The position numbers were made by a program, and so were the translations under genes. Below, piece after piece: positions 45,212 to 54,384 of a stretch of DNA of 64,000 bases. Under the pieces are notes generated by a model, which was not told where the DNA came from, ran no database searches, and saw only the letters and a list, made by a program, of their open reading frames with translations. Numbering within the stretch: the first letter of the stretch is position 1; each line of letters starts with the position of its first letter. Origin of the DNA: Curtobacterium sp. TC1 (GTDB lineage Bacteria; Actinomycetota; Actinomycetes; Actinomycetales; Microbacteriaceae); assembly GCF_019844075.1 (NCBI RefSeq), contig NZ_CP081964.1:930001-994000 (forward strand). The letters run 5' to 3'.

Positions 45212-46560
45212 CCGACACCACCACGAACCCCGCGGCCCCGGTGCCGGGCGCCGCCGACACCGGCGCGGCGACGGGGCAGACCTCCGGGCGTCCGGACACG
45301 TGGGCGTCGGCCGACCGCGGCCAGCTCATCGAGCGCGCCGAGGTCATCGTCACCAGCCCGAACCGGAACTTCGTGACGCTGAAGATCACGACCGCCGACG
45401 GCGTCACCGGCCTCGGCGACGCGACGTTGAACGGCCGCGAGCTCGGCGTCGCCGCCTACCTGTCCGAGCACGTCGTGCCGCTGCTGATCGGCCGCGACGC
45501 CAGCCGCATCGAGGACGCCTGGCAGTTCCTCTACCGCTCGTCGTACTGGCGCCGCGGGCCCGTCACGATGGCCGCCATCGCATCCGTCGACATGGCGCTC
45601 TGGGACATCAAGGCCAAGGTCGCCGGCATGCCGCTGTACCAGCTGCTCGGCGGGGCCTCGCGCACCGGGCTGATGGCGTACGGGCACGCCTCGGGCAAGG
45701 AACTCCCCGAACTGTTCGACTCGATCCGCGAACACCAGGAGGAGGGCTACCGCTCGATCCGTGTGCAGACCGGTGTCCCGGGCCTCGAGAGCATCTACGG
45801 CATCGCCTCGAACAAGACCACCGAGGGCAACGAGGGCGTCCGGTACGACTTCGAGCCGGCGCAGCGCGGAGCCTTCCCCGCCATGGAGGACTGGGACACC
45901 CGCGCCTACCTCCGGCACGTGCCCACTGTGTTCGAAGCCGTCCGCAACGAGTTCGGACCCGAACTGCCGCTGCTGCACGACGGTCACCACCGGATGACCC
46001 CGCTGCAGGCCGCGAAGCTCGGCAAGTCGCTCGAGCCGTACGACCTGTTCTGGCTCGAGGACTGCACGCCGGCCGAGAACCAGGAAGCCCTGAAGCTCGT
46101 CCGGCAGCACACCACCACACCGCTCGCGATCGGCGAGGTCTTCAACACCATCTGGGACTTCAAGGACATCATCCGCGACCAGCTCATCGACTACGTCCGC
46201 GGGGCCGTCACGCACATGGGCGGCATCTCCCCGCTCCGGAAGACGATGGACTACGCCGCGATGTACCAGGTCAAGTCCGGATTCCACGGGCCGACCGACA
46301 TCTCGCCCGTCGGCCTCGCCGCGCAGATGCACCTCGGGATGGCGATCCACAACTTCGGCATCCAGGAGTACATGCAGCACGGGCCGCAGACGAACCAGGT
46401 GTTCCAGCAGACCTTCACCTTCACGGACGGCTACCTGCACCCCGGTGACGAGCCCGGCCTCGGGGTCAGCCTCGACGTCGACGAGGCCGGCAAGTACCCG
46501 TACGAGCAGGCCTACCTGCCGTTCAACCGTCTGGCCGACGGCACCGTCCACGACTGGTAG
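45208..46560 (+). CDS. manD: D-mannonate dehydratase, ManD/RspA type
   Basis: 450 residues, ATGA-coupled. Enolase superfamily: the N-terminal capping domain has VIVTSPNRNFVTLKITT; the barrel carries LLHDGHHRMTP (Asp, His), LFWLEDCTPAENQEA (Glu), PLAIGEVFNTIWDFKDI (Glu) and KSGFHGPTDISPV (His), the ManD ligand and catalytic set. The N-terminal 33 residues are a Thr/Ala/Pro extension. It converts D-mannonate to 2-keto-3-deoxygluconate. KDG kinase and aldolase are not in the window. Confidence 0.92.
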   Translation: MTDTTTNPAAPVPGAADTGAATGQTSGRPDTWASADRGQLIERAEVIVTSPNRNFVTLKITTADGVTGLGDATLNGRELGVAAYLSEHVVPLLIGRDASRIEDAWQFLYRSSYWRRGPVTMAAIASVDMALWDIKAKVAGMPLYQLLGGASRTGLMAYGHASGKELPELFDSIREHQEEGYRSIRVQTGVPGLESIYGIASNKTTEGNEGVRYDFEPAQRGAFPAMEDWDTRAYLRHVPTVFEAVRNEFGPELPLLHDGHHRMTPLQAAKLGKSLEPYDLFWLEDCTPAENQEALKLVRQHTTTPLAIGEVFNTIWDFKDIIRDQLIDYVRGAVTHMGGISPLRKTMDYAAMYQVKSGFHGPTDISPVGLAAQMHLGMAIHNFGIQEYMQHGPQTNQVFQQTFTFTDGYLHPGDEPGLGVSLDVDEAGKYPYEQAYLPFNRLADGTVHDW

Positions 46561-46576
46561 CGGGCAAGCTGGGGGC

Positions 46577-47488
46577 ATGGAGTTCGCAGACGTCGCCAGG
46601 GAGCTGCTGCTCGTCGCACCCGGGGACTTCGTCGCGGAGCGCACGGCTCGCCAGCGCGCGGTGCGGCAGGACGACCGCGACCTGGCGGCGGCGATCGGGA
46701 AGCTCCGGAAGCCGGCACCGGCAGCGTGGGTCGTGGACCTGCTCGCGCACGACGGCGCCCTCGACGACGCGGTCGACCTCGGACCAGCCCTCCGCAAGGC
46801 CCAGGCCGACGCCGACCCCGGAGCGATCCGGACACTCCGACAGCAACGCTCCGAGGTGATCGAGGCTCTGGCGCAGGCCGGGGCCGATCTCGCCTCGGAC
46901 GCCGGACACTCCGCGACGTCGGCCGTGCTCGACCAGGTGCGCGCGACGATCGAGGCCGCGATGGCCGACCCGCACGCCGGAGCCGCCGTGCGCTCGGGGC
47001 TGCTCGTGACGCCCTTGGAGAGCGTGGGGTTCGACGCGGTCGACCTGGACGGGGCGCTCGCGGATCCGGACGCGGTGCCCGACGCCTGGTCCGGCAGCGA
47101 TGCCCCACCCATCCCGATCACCCGGGCGAGGGGCGCGCGGAAGGCGAGCCGTGCCTCCCGGTCGACGGAGACGGAACCCCAGGACGAACCGCAGCCGGAC
47201 GCCCAGCCCGAGCCGGAGCGTGACCCGGCCGCTGAGCGGAAAGCCGCACGCCAGGCGGAGACCGCAGCCCGGAGCGAGTCGCGCGACGCCGATGCGGCGC
47301 TCGACGCCGCGGAGGCGGACCTCGAGCAGGCCGAGGAGCGCCGGGCCGACCTGCAGCGCGAACTCGACCGGGCCACCGCGGAGACCGAGGCCCTCGAACG
47401 TGCTCGTGACGCCGCCGAGGCCGCGAGCAACGACGCCCGCGAGCTGCTGGCGGCCGCGCAGGAGCACCGGCGCACCCTCGGTCGCTGA
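46577..47488 (+). CDS. Hypothetical coiled-coil protein
   Basis: 303 residues, starting right after a GGGGG stretch and 16 bp behind mannonate dehydratase. The first 170 residues are helical (ELLLVAPGDFVAERTARQRA, KLRKPAPAAWVVDLL). Then comes a disordered acidic Pro/Glu linker (about 190-220), then a long Ala/Glu/Arg coiled coil to the end. No signal or membrane segment. I do not recognise a named family; similar proteins are common in actinobacteria. It may be read through from the uronate operon but is probably independent in function. Confidence 0.7.
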   Translation: MEFADVARELLLVAPGDFVAERTARQRAVRQDDRDLAAAIGKLRKPAPAAWVVDLLAHDGALDDAVDLGPALRKAQADADPGAIRTLRQQRSEVIEALAQAGADLASDAGHSATSAVLDQVRATIEAAMADPHAGAAVRSGLLVTPLESVGFDAVDLDGALADPDAVPDAWSGSDAPPIPITRARGARKASRASRSTETEPQDEPQPDAQPEPERDPAAERKAARQAETAARSESRDADAALDAAEADLEQAEERRADLQRELDRATAETEALERARDAAEAASNDARELLAAAQEHRRTLGR

Positions 47489-47557
47489 CTCCAGTACGCC
47501 GGGAACGCCCTCCGCGCACGCTCTGCTGCCCGGATCGTTACACAACAGTTGTCGTTC

Positions 47558-47587
47558 TTGACGAGGGGCGTTGGAGCGGTCTAATCT
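47558..47587 (+). promoter_or_regulatory. Promoter of the 47.8-kb transporter
   Basis: -35 TTGACG (47558-47563), 18-bp spacer, -10 TAATCT (47582-47587). It is among the clearest vegetative-type promoters in the window. The small palindrome ACAACAGTTGT (47542-47552) just upstream of the -35 could bind an activator. Confidence 0.7.
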
Positions 47588-47593
47588 CGGGCA

Positions 47594-47798
47594 CCATGCT
47601 TCGGGCCGGCGATGGTCCGCCGGGAGCCGTCTCCGCATCAGCACGGGGCGTCCCGGGTACAGGACTCGCATCATCGCCGACGCCCCGACCGCCCGCAGCC
47701 ACTGCGCGGGTGGTCGGGAGCGTGGCGCGCGGCGCACCCCGGAGACATGCCGCGATGCCGGGTCGAGCACTCCGGGGCCCCTCCAGGAGAGACGACAC
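47594..47798 (+). ncRNA. Structured 5' leader of the transporter mRNA (riboswitch candidate)
   Basis: From the predicted start point the leader runs about 205 nt without an ORF of interest. CGGGGCGTC (47644-47652) pairs with GACGCCCCG (47679-47687). A second hairpin, CCCGACC-GCCCGC / GCGGG-TGGTCGGG (47684-47718; 13 bp with one G-T), shares bases with the 3' arm of the first, so the two compete. Further on, CCCCGGAGACATGCC (47738-47752) resembles a cobalamin box, with GCCACTG (47698-47704) before it in the right order. GGGGCCCC (47774-47781) sits just before the AGGAG site. The cobalamin match is partial; the riboswitch class is open. Together with the promoter this accounts for the 310-bp gap before the gene. 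Confidence 0.4.
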
Positions 47799-49172
47799 AT
47801 GTCGGAACCCCGCACCGAACGCACCACGACCCTGACCCCGCCGAACGGCGTCGCGACCGCACCACCTGGCTCCACGCCACCGGCACCCGCCGTGGCGCGC
47901 GAGGGCCTCATCGCCCGCCTCGGCATCCCGCACCCGCTGCGGTGGGGCTTCCTCGGCGTCCTCGTCTTCATGACGGGCGACGGCATCGAGTCGAACTTCA
48001 TCGCTCCGCACATCGCCGCGGCGCTCGGCTCCGGTGGCACGGACAGTGCAGCGATGGTCATCGGCATCTACGGCGTCGCGGTCCTGGTGGCGTCGTACTT
48101 CGCCGGTGTGCTCTCCGAGCTGTGGGGGCCCCGCCGCGTCATGACGATCGGCGCCGTCCTGTGGGTGGTGTTCCAGGTCGCGTTCCTCGCGGCACTGCCC
48201 ACCGGGTCGGTCGGACTCATCGCCCTGACGTACTTCCTGCGCGGACTCGGGTTCCCGCTGTTCGCCTTCTCGTTCCTCTGCTGGGTGAACCACACCGTCG
48301 CACGTGAGCGGAACGCCACCGCCGTCGGCTGGTTCTACGTCGTCTTCACCGGTGGCCTGCCGACGCTCGGCTCGCTCATCGCGATCGGCAGCATCCCCGC
48401 GTTCGGCGGCGGCCACACGGGGGAGACGTGGTCGATGGCCCTGTCACTCGTGCTGGTCGTGGCCGGCTGGGTGATCGTCCGGTTCGGTGTCCACGAGCCC
48501 ACCGGACTCGGCCGCATCGCTCCGCGCTCGCACTCCGCCGCTCGGGTCATCGCCAGCGGCATCGAGGTCTGCATCACACGGCCCAAGGTCCTGCTCGCCG
48601 TCCTGATCCGGCTCGTCAACACGGCGCCCGAGTTCGGCATGTTCGTGATCATGCCGGCGATCATCGGCACCGAGCTCGGGTGGGGCCAGTCGAAGTGGCT
48701 GACGATGACGGTGATCGTCTACGCCGGCAACATCCTGTTCAACGCCTTCTTCGGCGCCCTCGGCGACCGCATCGGCTGGATCCGCACCGTCAAGTGGTTC
48801 GGCATCGGCGCCTCGGCGATCGGACTGCTGGCCTGGTGGTACGTCCCGCACCTGGTGCCCGCCGGTTCCGAGTGGGGCTTCTGGCTCGCCACCGCCGCTG
48901 GGACGGTCTTCGGCATCATGCTCGCCGGGTTCACGCCGATGGGTGCGATCGTCCCCGCCTTCGCCGGCGAGGAGCGCCGCGGCGCCGCGATGGCCATGTA
49001 CGCGACGGCGGCCGGCGGTGCGACCTTCCTCGGCAACGCCGTGGTCAGCGCCGTCCTGCCGTGGGGTGGGCCCGGCGGCGTGGTCTGGACGTTCGTCGGG
49101 CTCTACGTCCTCGCCTTCGTGGTGCTCTCGTTCCTCAGGGTGCCGAAGGAAGCGGTGGCCGCCGGGCACTGA
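47799..49172 (+). CDS. MFS transporter, polyol permease (RbtT/CsbX)-like
   Basis: 457 residues, about twelve helices, with a Thr/Pro-rich N-terminal tail of 40 residues. HPLRWGFLGVLVFMTGDGIE opens the first helix, LSELWGPRRVMTIGAVLWVV is the MFS loop, and FLRGLGFPLFAFSFLCWVNH recalls the RbtT/DalT/CsbX polyol-permease family. The AGGAG site is nine bases from the ATG. It is expressed from a clear promoter with a long folded leader, so it is probably controlled at the RNA level. The substrate is unproven. Confidence 0.8.
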   Translation: MSEPRTERTTTLTPPNGVATAPPGSTPPAPAVAREGLIARLGIPHPLRWGFLGVLVFMTGDGIESNFIAPHIAAALGSGGTDSAAMVIGIYGVAVLVASYFAGVLSELWGPRRVMTIGAVLWVVFQVAFLAALPTGSVGLIALTYFLRGLGFPLFAFSFLCWVNHTVARERNATAVGWFYVVFTGGLPTLGSLIAIGSIPAFGGGHTGETWSMALSLVLVVAGWVIVRFGVHEPTGLGRIAPRSHSAARVIASGIEVCITRPKVLLAVLIRLVNTAPEFGMFVIMPAIIGTELGWGQSKWLTMTVIVYAGNILFNAFFGALGDRIGWIRTVKWFGIGASAIGLLAWWYVPHLVPAGSEWGFWLATAAGTVFGIMLAGFTPMGAIVPAFAGEERRGAAMAMYATAAGGATFLGNAVVSAVLPWGGPGGVVWTFVGLYVLAFVVLSFLRVPKEAVAAGH

Positions 49173-49175
49173 GGC

Positions 49176-49369
49176 ACGACACGCCCGGCGGGTGCTGGTA
49201 GAGTCGGTGATTGACTTCGGCGAGGGCCGCGACAGCGGCCGTGATCGACGCGGTGGGAGACCCGGCCCAGCAGGGAACGTTCCTCACGCGTGCACGCGTT
49301 CGAGTTGCAACACCACAGACCCCCACGATGCCGGACCGCCGGTGTCGACCCCCGAGACCAGGAGGCACC
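49176..49369 (+). promoter_or_regulatory. rplY promoter and leader
   Basis: ACGACA (49176-49181) and TGGTAGAGT with -10 TAGAGT (49199-49204) are 17 bp apart. About 158 nt of leader follow, with a small hairpin GGCCGC-GACA-GCGGCC (49225-49240) and an AGGAGG site before the ATG. A leader of this length on a ribosomal protein gene may serve autoregulation; nothing in it proves this. Confidence 0.5.
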
Positions 49370-49999
49370 ATGGCCGACTACACGAAGCTCGCAGCGGACG
49401 TCCGCACCAAGTTCGGCAAGGGTGCAGCGCGCAAGCTCCGCGCCGCCGACAAGATCCCCGCGGTCGTCTACGGCCACGGCACCGAGCCGAAGCACATCTC
49501 GCTGCCCGGTCACGAGACCATGCTGCTCGTCCGTACCGCCAACGCGGTCGTCGACCTCGACATCGAGGGTGCTGCCCAGCTCGCCCTCGTCAAGGACGTC
49601 CAGCGTGACCCGGTGCGCCAGATCATCGAGCACATCGACCTCGTGGTCCTCCGCCGTGGCGAGAAGGTCACGGTCGACGTGCCCGTCGTCGTCGAGGGCG
49701 AGTCCTTCTCCGGCACGATCCACGTGCAGGACCTGAACACCGTCTCCCTGCTGGTCCTCGCGACCGACATCCCGGAGCACGTCGTCGTCGACGTCGAGGG
49801 CCTCGAGGACGGCAAGCAGATCGTCGCGTCCGAGCTGACCCTCCCTGAGGGCGCCGAGCTCGAGACCGACCCCGAGGCACTCGTCGTGCAGATCGTCACC
49901 CCGCGTGGCACCGCCGACGACGACGCTGCGGACGAGGCCTCGGCCGAGGCCGGCGCCGAAGCCGGTGCCGAGGGCGGCTCCGAGCCCGTCTCCGAGTAA
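49370..49999 (+). CDS. rplY: 50S ribosomal protein L25/Ctc (long form)
   Basis: 209 residues. The N-terminal 5S-rRNA-binding domain has AADVRTKFGKGAARKLRAAD and KIPAVVYGHGTEPKHISL; the C-terminal TL5/CTC beta domain covers about 100-185 (VTVDVPVVVEGESFSGTIHV). The last 25 residues are an Ala/Glu/Gly tail. It binds 5S rRNA in the large subunit and in some bacteria responds to stress. ATG behind AGGAGG. It is followed by pth, the common arrangement. Confidence 0.95.
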   Translation: MADYTKLAADVRTKFGKGAARKLRAADKIPAVVYGHGTEPKHISLPGHETMLLVRTANAVVDLDIEGAAQLALVKDVQRDPVRQIIEHIDLVVLRRGEKVTVDVPVVVEGESFSGTIHVQDLNTVSLLVLATDIPEHVVVDVEGLEDGKQIVASELTLPEGAELETDPEALVVQIVTPRGTADDDAADEASAEAGAEAGAEGGSEPVSE

Positions 50000-50028
50000 C
50001 ACCCCTTCGAAGGCATCTGGTCGACGCT

Positions 50029-50613
50029 GTGGCGGATCGAACACTGGTCGTGGTCGGACTCGGGAACCCCGGGCCCGACTACGCCGGCAACCGCCACAAC
50101 GTCGGCCAGATGGTCCTCGACGAACTCGCGTCCCGCATGGGCGCGACGTTCAAGAAGCACAAGACGCCGAACCAGGTCGCCGAAGGGCGCCTGGTGCCCG
50201 GCGGCCCGCGGTTCGTGCTGGCGAAGCCCGGCTCGTTCATGAACACGTCGGGCGGCCCGGTGTCGTCGGTGCTCGGGTTCTACAGCGCCACCCCGGCCGA
50301 CCTGGTCGTCGTGCACGACGAACTCGACCTGCCGTTCGACACCGTCCGGCTCAAGGGCAGCGGTGGGCACGGCGGCCACAACGGCCTCCGCGACATCATC
50401 AAGGCGACCGGCACGAACGAGTTCTCGCGCGTGCGGGTCGGCATCGGTCGCCCGCCCGGCCGTCAGGACCCGGCCGACTACGTGCTGCGTGACTTCTCCG
50501 CAGCCGAGAAGAAGTCGCTGCCGATCCTGCTGGCCGACGCCGCGGACGCGGTCGAGGCGATCGCCGAGCTCGGGCTCGTCGCCGCGCAGCAGCGCGTGCA
50601 CGCGCCGTCCTGA
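50029..50613 (+). CDS. pth: Peptidyl-tRNA hydrolase
   Basis: 194 residues from a GTG. VVVGLGNPGPDYAGNRHNVG carries Asn and the catalytic His (about 22); KPGSFMNTSGGPV and VVHDELDLPFDTVRLK carry the other active-site Asn and Asp, and GGHGGHNGLRDI is the tRNA-binding block. It recycles peptidyl-tRNA dropped from the ribosome. It lies 29 bp behind rplY and before mfd. Confidence 0.96.
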   Translation: MADRTLVVVGLGNPGPDYAGNRHNVGQMVLDELASRMGATFKKHKTPNQVAEGRLVPGGPRFVLAKPGSFMNTSGGPVSSVLGFYSATPADLVVVHDELDLPFDTVRLKGSGGHGGHNGLRDIIKATGTNEFSRVRVGIGRPPGRQDPADYVLRDFSAAEKKSLPILLADAADAVEAIAELGLVAAQQRVHAPS

Positions 50614-50693
50614 CGGCACCGGCCGATCCCGGCCGTGTTCGCCCGTCGCGCACCACGCGGGCGGTGTCGGTGGGGGCCGGTACCATCTCCTGA

Positions 50694-53600
50694 GTGACGA
50701 TCTCGGGCATCATCCCTGCGCTCTCGCGCGCCTCCGCGTTCGATCGCGTGCTCCGTGCCGCGCCTCGTGACGCCGACTTCTCGGTCGTCGACGGCCTGCG
50801 GGTCCCGCTGCTCGGGGCGCTGATCGCCGAACGGAACGGCCCGCAGTGCGTGCTCGTCATCACGGCGACCGGGCGTGAGGCCGAATCCGTCCGCGACGCC
50901 CTCGGCAGCTACGTCCCCGACGCCGACGTCCTCGAGTTCCCGGCGTGGGAGACCCTGCCGCACGAACGCCTCAGCCCGAGTGCGCAGACCGTCGGCACCC
51001 GGATCGCGACCCTGCGGCGACTCGCGTCGTGGTCCGCCGCCGACGTCGCCGACCGCCGCACCACCATCGTGGTGGCGAGCGTCCGCGCCGCCCTGCAGCC
51101 GATCGCGGCCAACCTGACCTCGCTCGCACCCGTCCTGCTCCGGACCGACTCGCGCGGCAACGACCTGGCAGCGATCGCCGCGAAGCTCGTCGACATGGCA
51201 TACGCCCGGGTCGACCTCGTCACCCGGCGTGGTGAGTTCGCGGTGCGCGGCGGCATCCTCGACGTCTTCCCGCCCACGGCCGACCACCCCGTCCGCGTCG
51301 ACTTCTTCGGCGACGAGATCGAGGCGATCAAGGCGTTCTCCGTCGCCGATCAGCGCACCACCGAGGACGACCTCGGCTCGGTCGAGCTCACCGCCTCGCG
51401 CGAACTCCTCCTCAGCGACGACGTCCGGCAGCGGGCGCGCGAGATGCTCCACGAGTTCCCCAACCTGTCGCAGATGCTCGCGAAGATCGCCGAGGGGATC
51501 CCGGTCGAGGGCATGGAGTCCCTCGCCCCGGCGCTCGTGCAGGACCTCGTGCCGATGACGTCGTACCTGCCCGAGACCGCCACCATCGCGGTGTTCTCGC
51601 CCGAGCGGGTGAACGGCCGCGCCAACAGCCTGGCCGAGACGAACACCGAGTTCCTGCAGGCCGCCTGGAGCGCCGCGGTCGCCGGGGCGCAGGCACCCAT
51701 CGACCTCGACGCCGGCAACTTCCTGACGGTGCAGCAGCTCAAGAACACCCGTGGGCAGCGCACCTGGTGGACGGTGTCGCCGTTCGACTCCGGGCTCGAC
51801 GAAGGCGACACCGCGCGCGTGCTCACCGACGCCGAGGCGGCAGCCGAGGCCGGGGAGTACATCCGCGTCCGCGCCGAGGCGGTGCCGAGCTTCGCGGGCA
51901 GTGCCGACGGCGCGATCGCGCACGTCAAGGCGCTCACCGATGACGGGTGGGCGGTCGTGGTGACCGCCCAGGGCCAGGGACTGGTCGAACGGGCGGTGCA
52001 GGTCCTCGCCGACGCCGGCGTCGCAGCCCGTGCCGAAGCCCTGCCCGCGCCTCCCGAGCCGGGTGTCGCCATCGTCACGACCGCCACCGTCGAGCACGGC
52101 TTCGCCATCCCGGATCCGCGCATCGTCGTCCTCAGCGAGGCGGAGTTCTACGGCCGGAGCGTCCAGCAGGGCGCGCGCACCGTCAAGAAGCTGGCGAGCC
52201 GCCGCAAGAACGTGGTCGACCCGCTGCAGCTCAAGCCGGGCGACGTCGTCGTGCACGCGACGCACGGCATCGGCAAGTTCGTCGAGCTCGTCAGCCGCGA
52301 GGTCTCCAGCGGCGGCCGCAACGCGGTGAAGACGCAGCGCGAGTACCTCGTGCTCGAGTACGCGCCGTCGAAGCGGAACTACCCGGGCGACAAGCTCTTC
52401 GTGCCGACCGACCAGCTCGACCAGCTGTCGCGGTACGTCGGTGGCGAGTCCCCGACCCTGTCGAAGATGGGCGGCTCGGACTGGTCGGCCGCCAAGTCGA
52501 AGGCCCGCAAGGCCGTCCGCGACATCGCCGTCGACCTGGTCAAGCTGTACTCGGCGCGGATGGCGTCGAAGGGGCACGCCTTCGGGCCGGACACCCCGTG
52601 GCAGCGCGAGCTGGAAGAGGCCTTCCCGTTCGCCGAGACCGCCGACCAGCTCACCACGATCGACGAGATCAAGCGCGACATGGAGCGGCCGATCCCGATG
52701 GACCGCCTGCTCTCCGGCGACGTCGGCTACGGCAAGACCGAGGTCGCGATCCGCGCCGCGTTCAAGGCGGTGCAGGACGGCAAGCAGGTCGTCATGCTCG
52801 TGCCGACGACGCTGCTCGTCCGCCAGCACATGGAGACGTTCCAGGAGCGCTTCGCCGGGTTCCCCGTGCACCTGCGCGCCCTGAGCCGGTTCCAGTCCGA
52901 GAAGGAATCCAAGGAGACCATCGCCGGGCTCGCCGACGGGACCGTCGACATCGTCATCGCGACCCACCGGATCCTGTCGCAGGGCATCACCTTCAAGGAC
53001 GTCGGCCTCGTCATCATCGACGAGGAACAGCGGTTCGGCGTCGAGCACAAGGACCAGCTCAAGAAGTTCAAGACGAACGTCGACGTCCTGGCGATGTCGG
53101 CGACCCCGATCCCGCGGTCGCTCGAGATGGCCGTCACCGGCATCCGCGAGATGTCGACCCTGGCCACGCCACCAGAGGACCGCCACCCCATCCTGACCTT
53201 CGTCGGGCCGCAGTCCGACCTGCAGGTGGCCGCCGCGATCCGCCGCGAACTCCTGCGTGAGGGGCAGGTGTTCTACGTGCACAACCGCGTGAAGGACATC
53301 CAGGGCGTCGCCGCGCACCTGGCCGAGATCGTTCCGGACGCCCGCATCGCCGTGGCACACGGGCAGATGTCCGAGAGCACCCTCGAGCAGGTCATGGTCG
53401 ACTTCTGGGAGCGTCGGTTCGACGTCCTCGTGTCGACGACGATCATCGAGACCGGGCTCGACATCGCGAACGCGAACACGCTCATCATCGACAAGGCCGA
53501 CAAGTACGGGCTGTCCCAGCTCCACCAGCTGCGCGGTCGTGTCGGCCGTGGGCGGGAGCGCGGGTACGCGTACTTCCTGTACGACTCCGAGAAGCCCCTG

Positions 53601-54302
53601 TCCGAGACCGCGCAGGACCGCCTCGAGACGATCGCGGCGAACAACGAGCTCGGCGCGGGCATGCAGGTCGCCATGAAGGACCTCGAGATCCGTGGTGCCG
53701 GCAACCTGCTCGGTGGCGAGCAGTCCGGGCACATCGCGGGCGTCGGGTTCGACCTGTACCTCCGGATGATCGGCGAGGCCGTCTCGCAGTTCCGCGGCGA
53801 CGTGGCCGAGGGGCAGACCGAGCTGCGGCTCGAGATCCCGGTCGACGCGCACATCCCCGAGGACTACGTCGAGTCCGAGCGGCTCCGGCTCGAGGCGTAC
53901 CAGAAGCTGTCAGCGGCCTCGGCCCCGACGGCGCAGCAGGACGCCATCGACATGGTGCTCGACGAGCTCACCGACCGGTACGGGCAGCCGCCGCAGCCCG
54001 TGCAGACGCTGGTCGAGGTCTCCCGGCTCCGTCGCATGGCGCAGCAGGTCGGCCTGTCCGACGTGGTCGTCATGGGGTCGAACCTGCGCGTCGCGGGCAA
54101 GGAGCTCGCCGACTCGTCGCAGGTGCGGCTCAAGCGGATGTTCCCGGGCGCGAAGTGGTTCCCGCAGCAGAACGCGGCGAGCATCCCGATGCCGCGGCCG
54201 CACGACCAGGCGCTGCCGGACGACGCCCTGATCCGGTGGGTCGAGAGCATCCTGACCGCGGTCTACGGCGCGACGACGCCGGCGGAGGCGCCGGCCGCGT
54301 AA
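50694..54302 (+). CDS. mfd: Transcription-repair coupling factor
   Basis: 1202 residues. A UvrB-like N-terminal part (about 1-350), an RNA-polymerase-interacting CarD-like domain (PGDVVVHATHGIGKFVELVS, about 510), then the RecG-like motor with Walker A GDVGYGKTEVAIRAAFKAVQ (about 677), VIIDEEQRFGVEHK, and TTIIETGLDIANANTLIIDK, then the C-terminal autoinhibitory domain. It removes stalled RNA polymerase and recruits UvrA. The GTG lies seven bases after TACCAT, a leaderless start signature. Confidence 0.97.
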   Translation: MTISGIIPALSRASAFDRVLRAAPRDADFSVVDGLRVPLLGALIAERNGPQCVLVITATGREAESVRDALGSYVPDADVLEFPAWETLPHERLSPSAQTVGTRIATLRRLASWSAADVADRRTTIVVASVRAALQPIAANLTSLAPVLLRTDSRGNDLAAIAAKLVDMAYARVDLVTRRGEFAVRGGILDVFPPTADHPVRVDFFGDEIEAIKAFSVADQRTTEDDLGSVELTASRELLLSDDVRQRAREMLHEFPNLSQMLAKIAEGIPVEGMESLAPALVQDLVPMTSYLPETATIAVFSPERVNGRANSLAETNTEFLQAAWSAAVAGAQAPIDLDAGNFLTVQQLKNTRGQRTWWTVSPFDSGLDEGDTARVLTDAEAAAEAGEYIRVRAEAVPSFAGSADGAIAHVKALTDDGWAVVVTAQGQGLVERAVQVLADAGVAARAEALPAPPEPGVAIVTTATVEHGFAIPDPRIVVLSEAEFYGRSVQQGARTVKKLASRRKNVVDPLQLKPGDVVVHATHGIGKFVELVSREVSSGGRNAVKTQREYLVLEYAPSKRNYPGDKLFVPTDQLDQLSRYVGGESPTLSKMGGSDWSAAKSKARKAVRDIAVDLVKLYSARMASKGHAFGPDTPWQRELEEAFPFAETADQLTTIDEIKRDMERPIPMDRLLSGDVGYGKTEVAIRAAFKAVQDGKQVVMLVPTTLLVRQHMETFQERFAGFPVHLRALSRFQSEKESKETIAGLADGTVDIVIATHRILSQGITFKDVGLVIIDEEQRFGVEHKDQLKKFKTNVDVLAMSATPIPRSLEMAVTGIREMSTLATPPEDRHPILTFVGPQSDLQVAAAIRRELLREGQVFYVHNRVKDIQGVAAHLAEIVPDARIAVAHGQMSESTLEQVMVDFWERRFDVLVSTTIIETGLDIANANTLIIDKADKYGLSQLHQLRGRVGRGRERGYAYFLYDSEKPLSETAQDRLETIAANNELGAGMQVAMKDLEIRGAGNLLGGEQSGHIAGVGFDLYLRMIGEAVSQFRGDVAEGQTELRLEIPVDAHIPEDYVESERLRLEAYQKLSAASAPTAQQDAIDMVLDELTDRYGQPPQPVQTLVEVSRLRRMAQQVGLSDVVVMGSNLRVAGKELADSSQVRLKRMFPGAKWFPQQNAASIPMPRPHDQALPDDALIRWVESILTAVYGATTPAEAPAA

Positions 54303-54314
54303 GGGGCGGCGATC

Positions 54315-54374
54315 TCCGACCCGGAACGACGTTCTCGATGTCGTACGACAACGAGGACGTCGTTCCGAGTCGGA
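54315..54374. terminator. Bidirectional hairpin between mfd and nhaA (family B)
   Basis: TCCGACCCGGAACGACGT pairs with ACGTCGTTCCGAGTCGGA (17 of 18), enclosing CTCG/CGAG and the palindrome TGTCGTACGACA. It ends mfd (plus) and nhaA (minus), which converge. The outer arms are the same as in the 26-73 hairpin. Confidence 0.82.
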
Positions 54375-54384
54375 CCGCAGCCCG

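Noticed and set aside
47594..47760. Confident cobalamin riboswitch
   Set aside because: A B12-box-like stretch and GCCACTG are present, but the conserved upstream core and spacing do not fit well enough by eye. Kept only as a structured-leader candidate.
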